Below, one piece after another: positions 63,590-64,000 of a stretch of DNA of 64,000 nt; the first letter of the stretch is position 1; each line of letters opens with the position of its first letter. This stretch comes from Adiantum capillus-veneris. Lineage: Eukaryota; Streptophyta; Polypodiopsida; Polypodiales; Pteridaceae. A program made the position numbers and the translations under genes. The stretch covers positions 24,900,896 to 24,964,895 of the forward strand of contig CM043960.1 in assembly GCA_014529385.2 (NCBI GenBank), read 5' to 3'. The notes under the pieces are model-generated. The model was not told the DNA's origin. It did no database searches and worked only from the letters and a program-made list of their open reading frames with translations.

Positions 63590-64000
63590 ACCCTACACCT
63601 AACTGCTTGCGAAAATGCGCAAAGCTTTCTGAGGGAAGTCCTTTTGTAAGTAGATCAGCAGGAATTTATGTGGTGTGAACTTTGACAAGCTGAAGTTGCT
63701 TATCCTCGAGCATTTCCCTGATGAAATGATACTTCACATCCACATGCTTTGTCTTTGAGTGATAAACTGGATTGCGAGCCAATTGTATAGCACTTTGACT
63801 ATCACAATATAACACAGGCATCTCTTCTTTGATTCCCAAATCTGTTACTAGTCGATTAAGCCAAATTGATTCTTTGCATGCCTCTAATGCTGCAACATAT
63901 TCAGCCTATGTAGTAGACTGAGTAACACAATCTTGTAATCTAGAACGCCATGATACTGCTCCACCAGCCAATGTAAAGACATACCCTGACGTAGACCTTC
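63590..64000 (-). pseudogene. Copia RNase H, C-terminal part (window edge)
   Basis: The minus strand reads 'AEYVAALEACKESIWLNRLV', 'PVLYCDSQSAIQLARNPVYH', 'SKTKHVDVKYHFIREMLED' and 'PADLLTKGLPSESFAHFRKQ'. This is the classic end of a Ty1/copia polyprotein, including the catalytic Asp of C-D-S. Two stops (before AEY and before the IPADLLTK segment) inactivate it. The rest of pol lies beyond the window. Confidence 0.92.

Overview
This window is nuclear DNA from a land plant with a large, transposon-packed genome. The plant signature comes from an isopentenyl phosphate kinase gene with plant-style introns, a plastid phosphate-translocator fragment, a plant DUF248 methyltransferase fragment, and LTR retrotransposons primed by initiator Met-tRNA. 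A non-seed plant such as a fern is my guess from the repeat flavour and the Penelope-like element, but nothing here proves it. There are no operons, CRISPR arrays or RNA genes that I can see.

One host gene is supported. It lies on the minus strand and encodes isopentenyl phosphate kinase (IPK). Coding exons 1-2 are at 61,371-61,716 and exons 3-5 at 33,353-33,782. Splice phases agree across all five exons, so intron 2 is 27.6 kb long. The exons for the C-terminal half are not seen to the left of 33,353. They lie outside the window, more than 33 kb further on, or are lost. Everything from 33.8 to 61.3 kb is therefore intronic. It holds an internally deleted LINE, a Penelope-like RT remnant, two inverted hAT MITEs with 8-bp target duplications, LTR fragments, tandem repeats and a long LINE split by an LTR element.

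Layout: 1-2.8 kb, LINE 3' ends. 2.84-11.45 kb, a gag-protease LTR element (G1) whose two LTRs are each interrupted, one by a solo LTR (S1) and one by a short LTR element (G2). 11.6-14.9 kb, a beta-tubulin pseudogene split by LTR element D. 15.2-32.4 kb, a five-level nest: solo LTR S2, split by element A, split by a hAT transposon, split by chromovirus B, split by element N1. 32.5-33.1 kb, an inverted LTR. 33.3-61.7 kb, the IPK gene. 62.5-64 kb, two Ty1/copia remnants.

The most unusual system is the family formed by A, N1, D and E, which I call TRG. LTRs are about 560-590 bp with TGTAGC...GCTACA-type ends and 5-bp target duplications. The sense strand is minus in all four. They carry a gag-protease ORF with four zinc knuckles, a hydrophobic segment and a proline-rich tail, but no reverse transcriptase, RNase H or integrase. 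Between a G-rich minisatellite and a small hairpin about 25 bp inside the 3' LTR they carry unrelated host sequence: a phosphoenolpyruvate/phosphate translocator fragment in N1 (its 3' part also in A), a DUF248 methyltransferase fragment in E, and an unidentified segment in D. This resembles a non-autonomous, gene-capturing TR-GAG type family, presumably mobilised by enzymes from another element.
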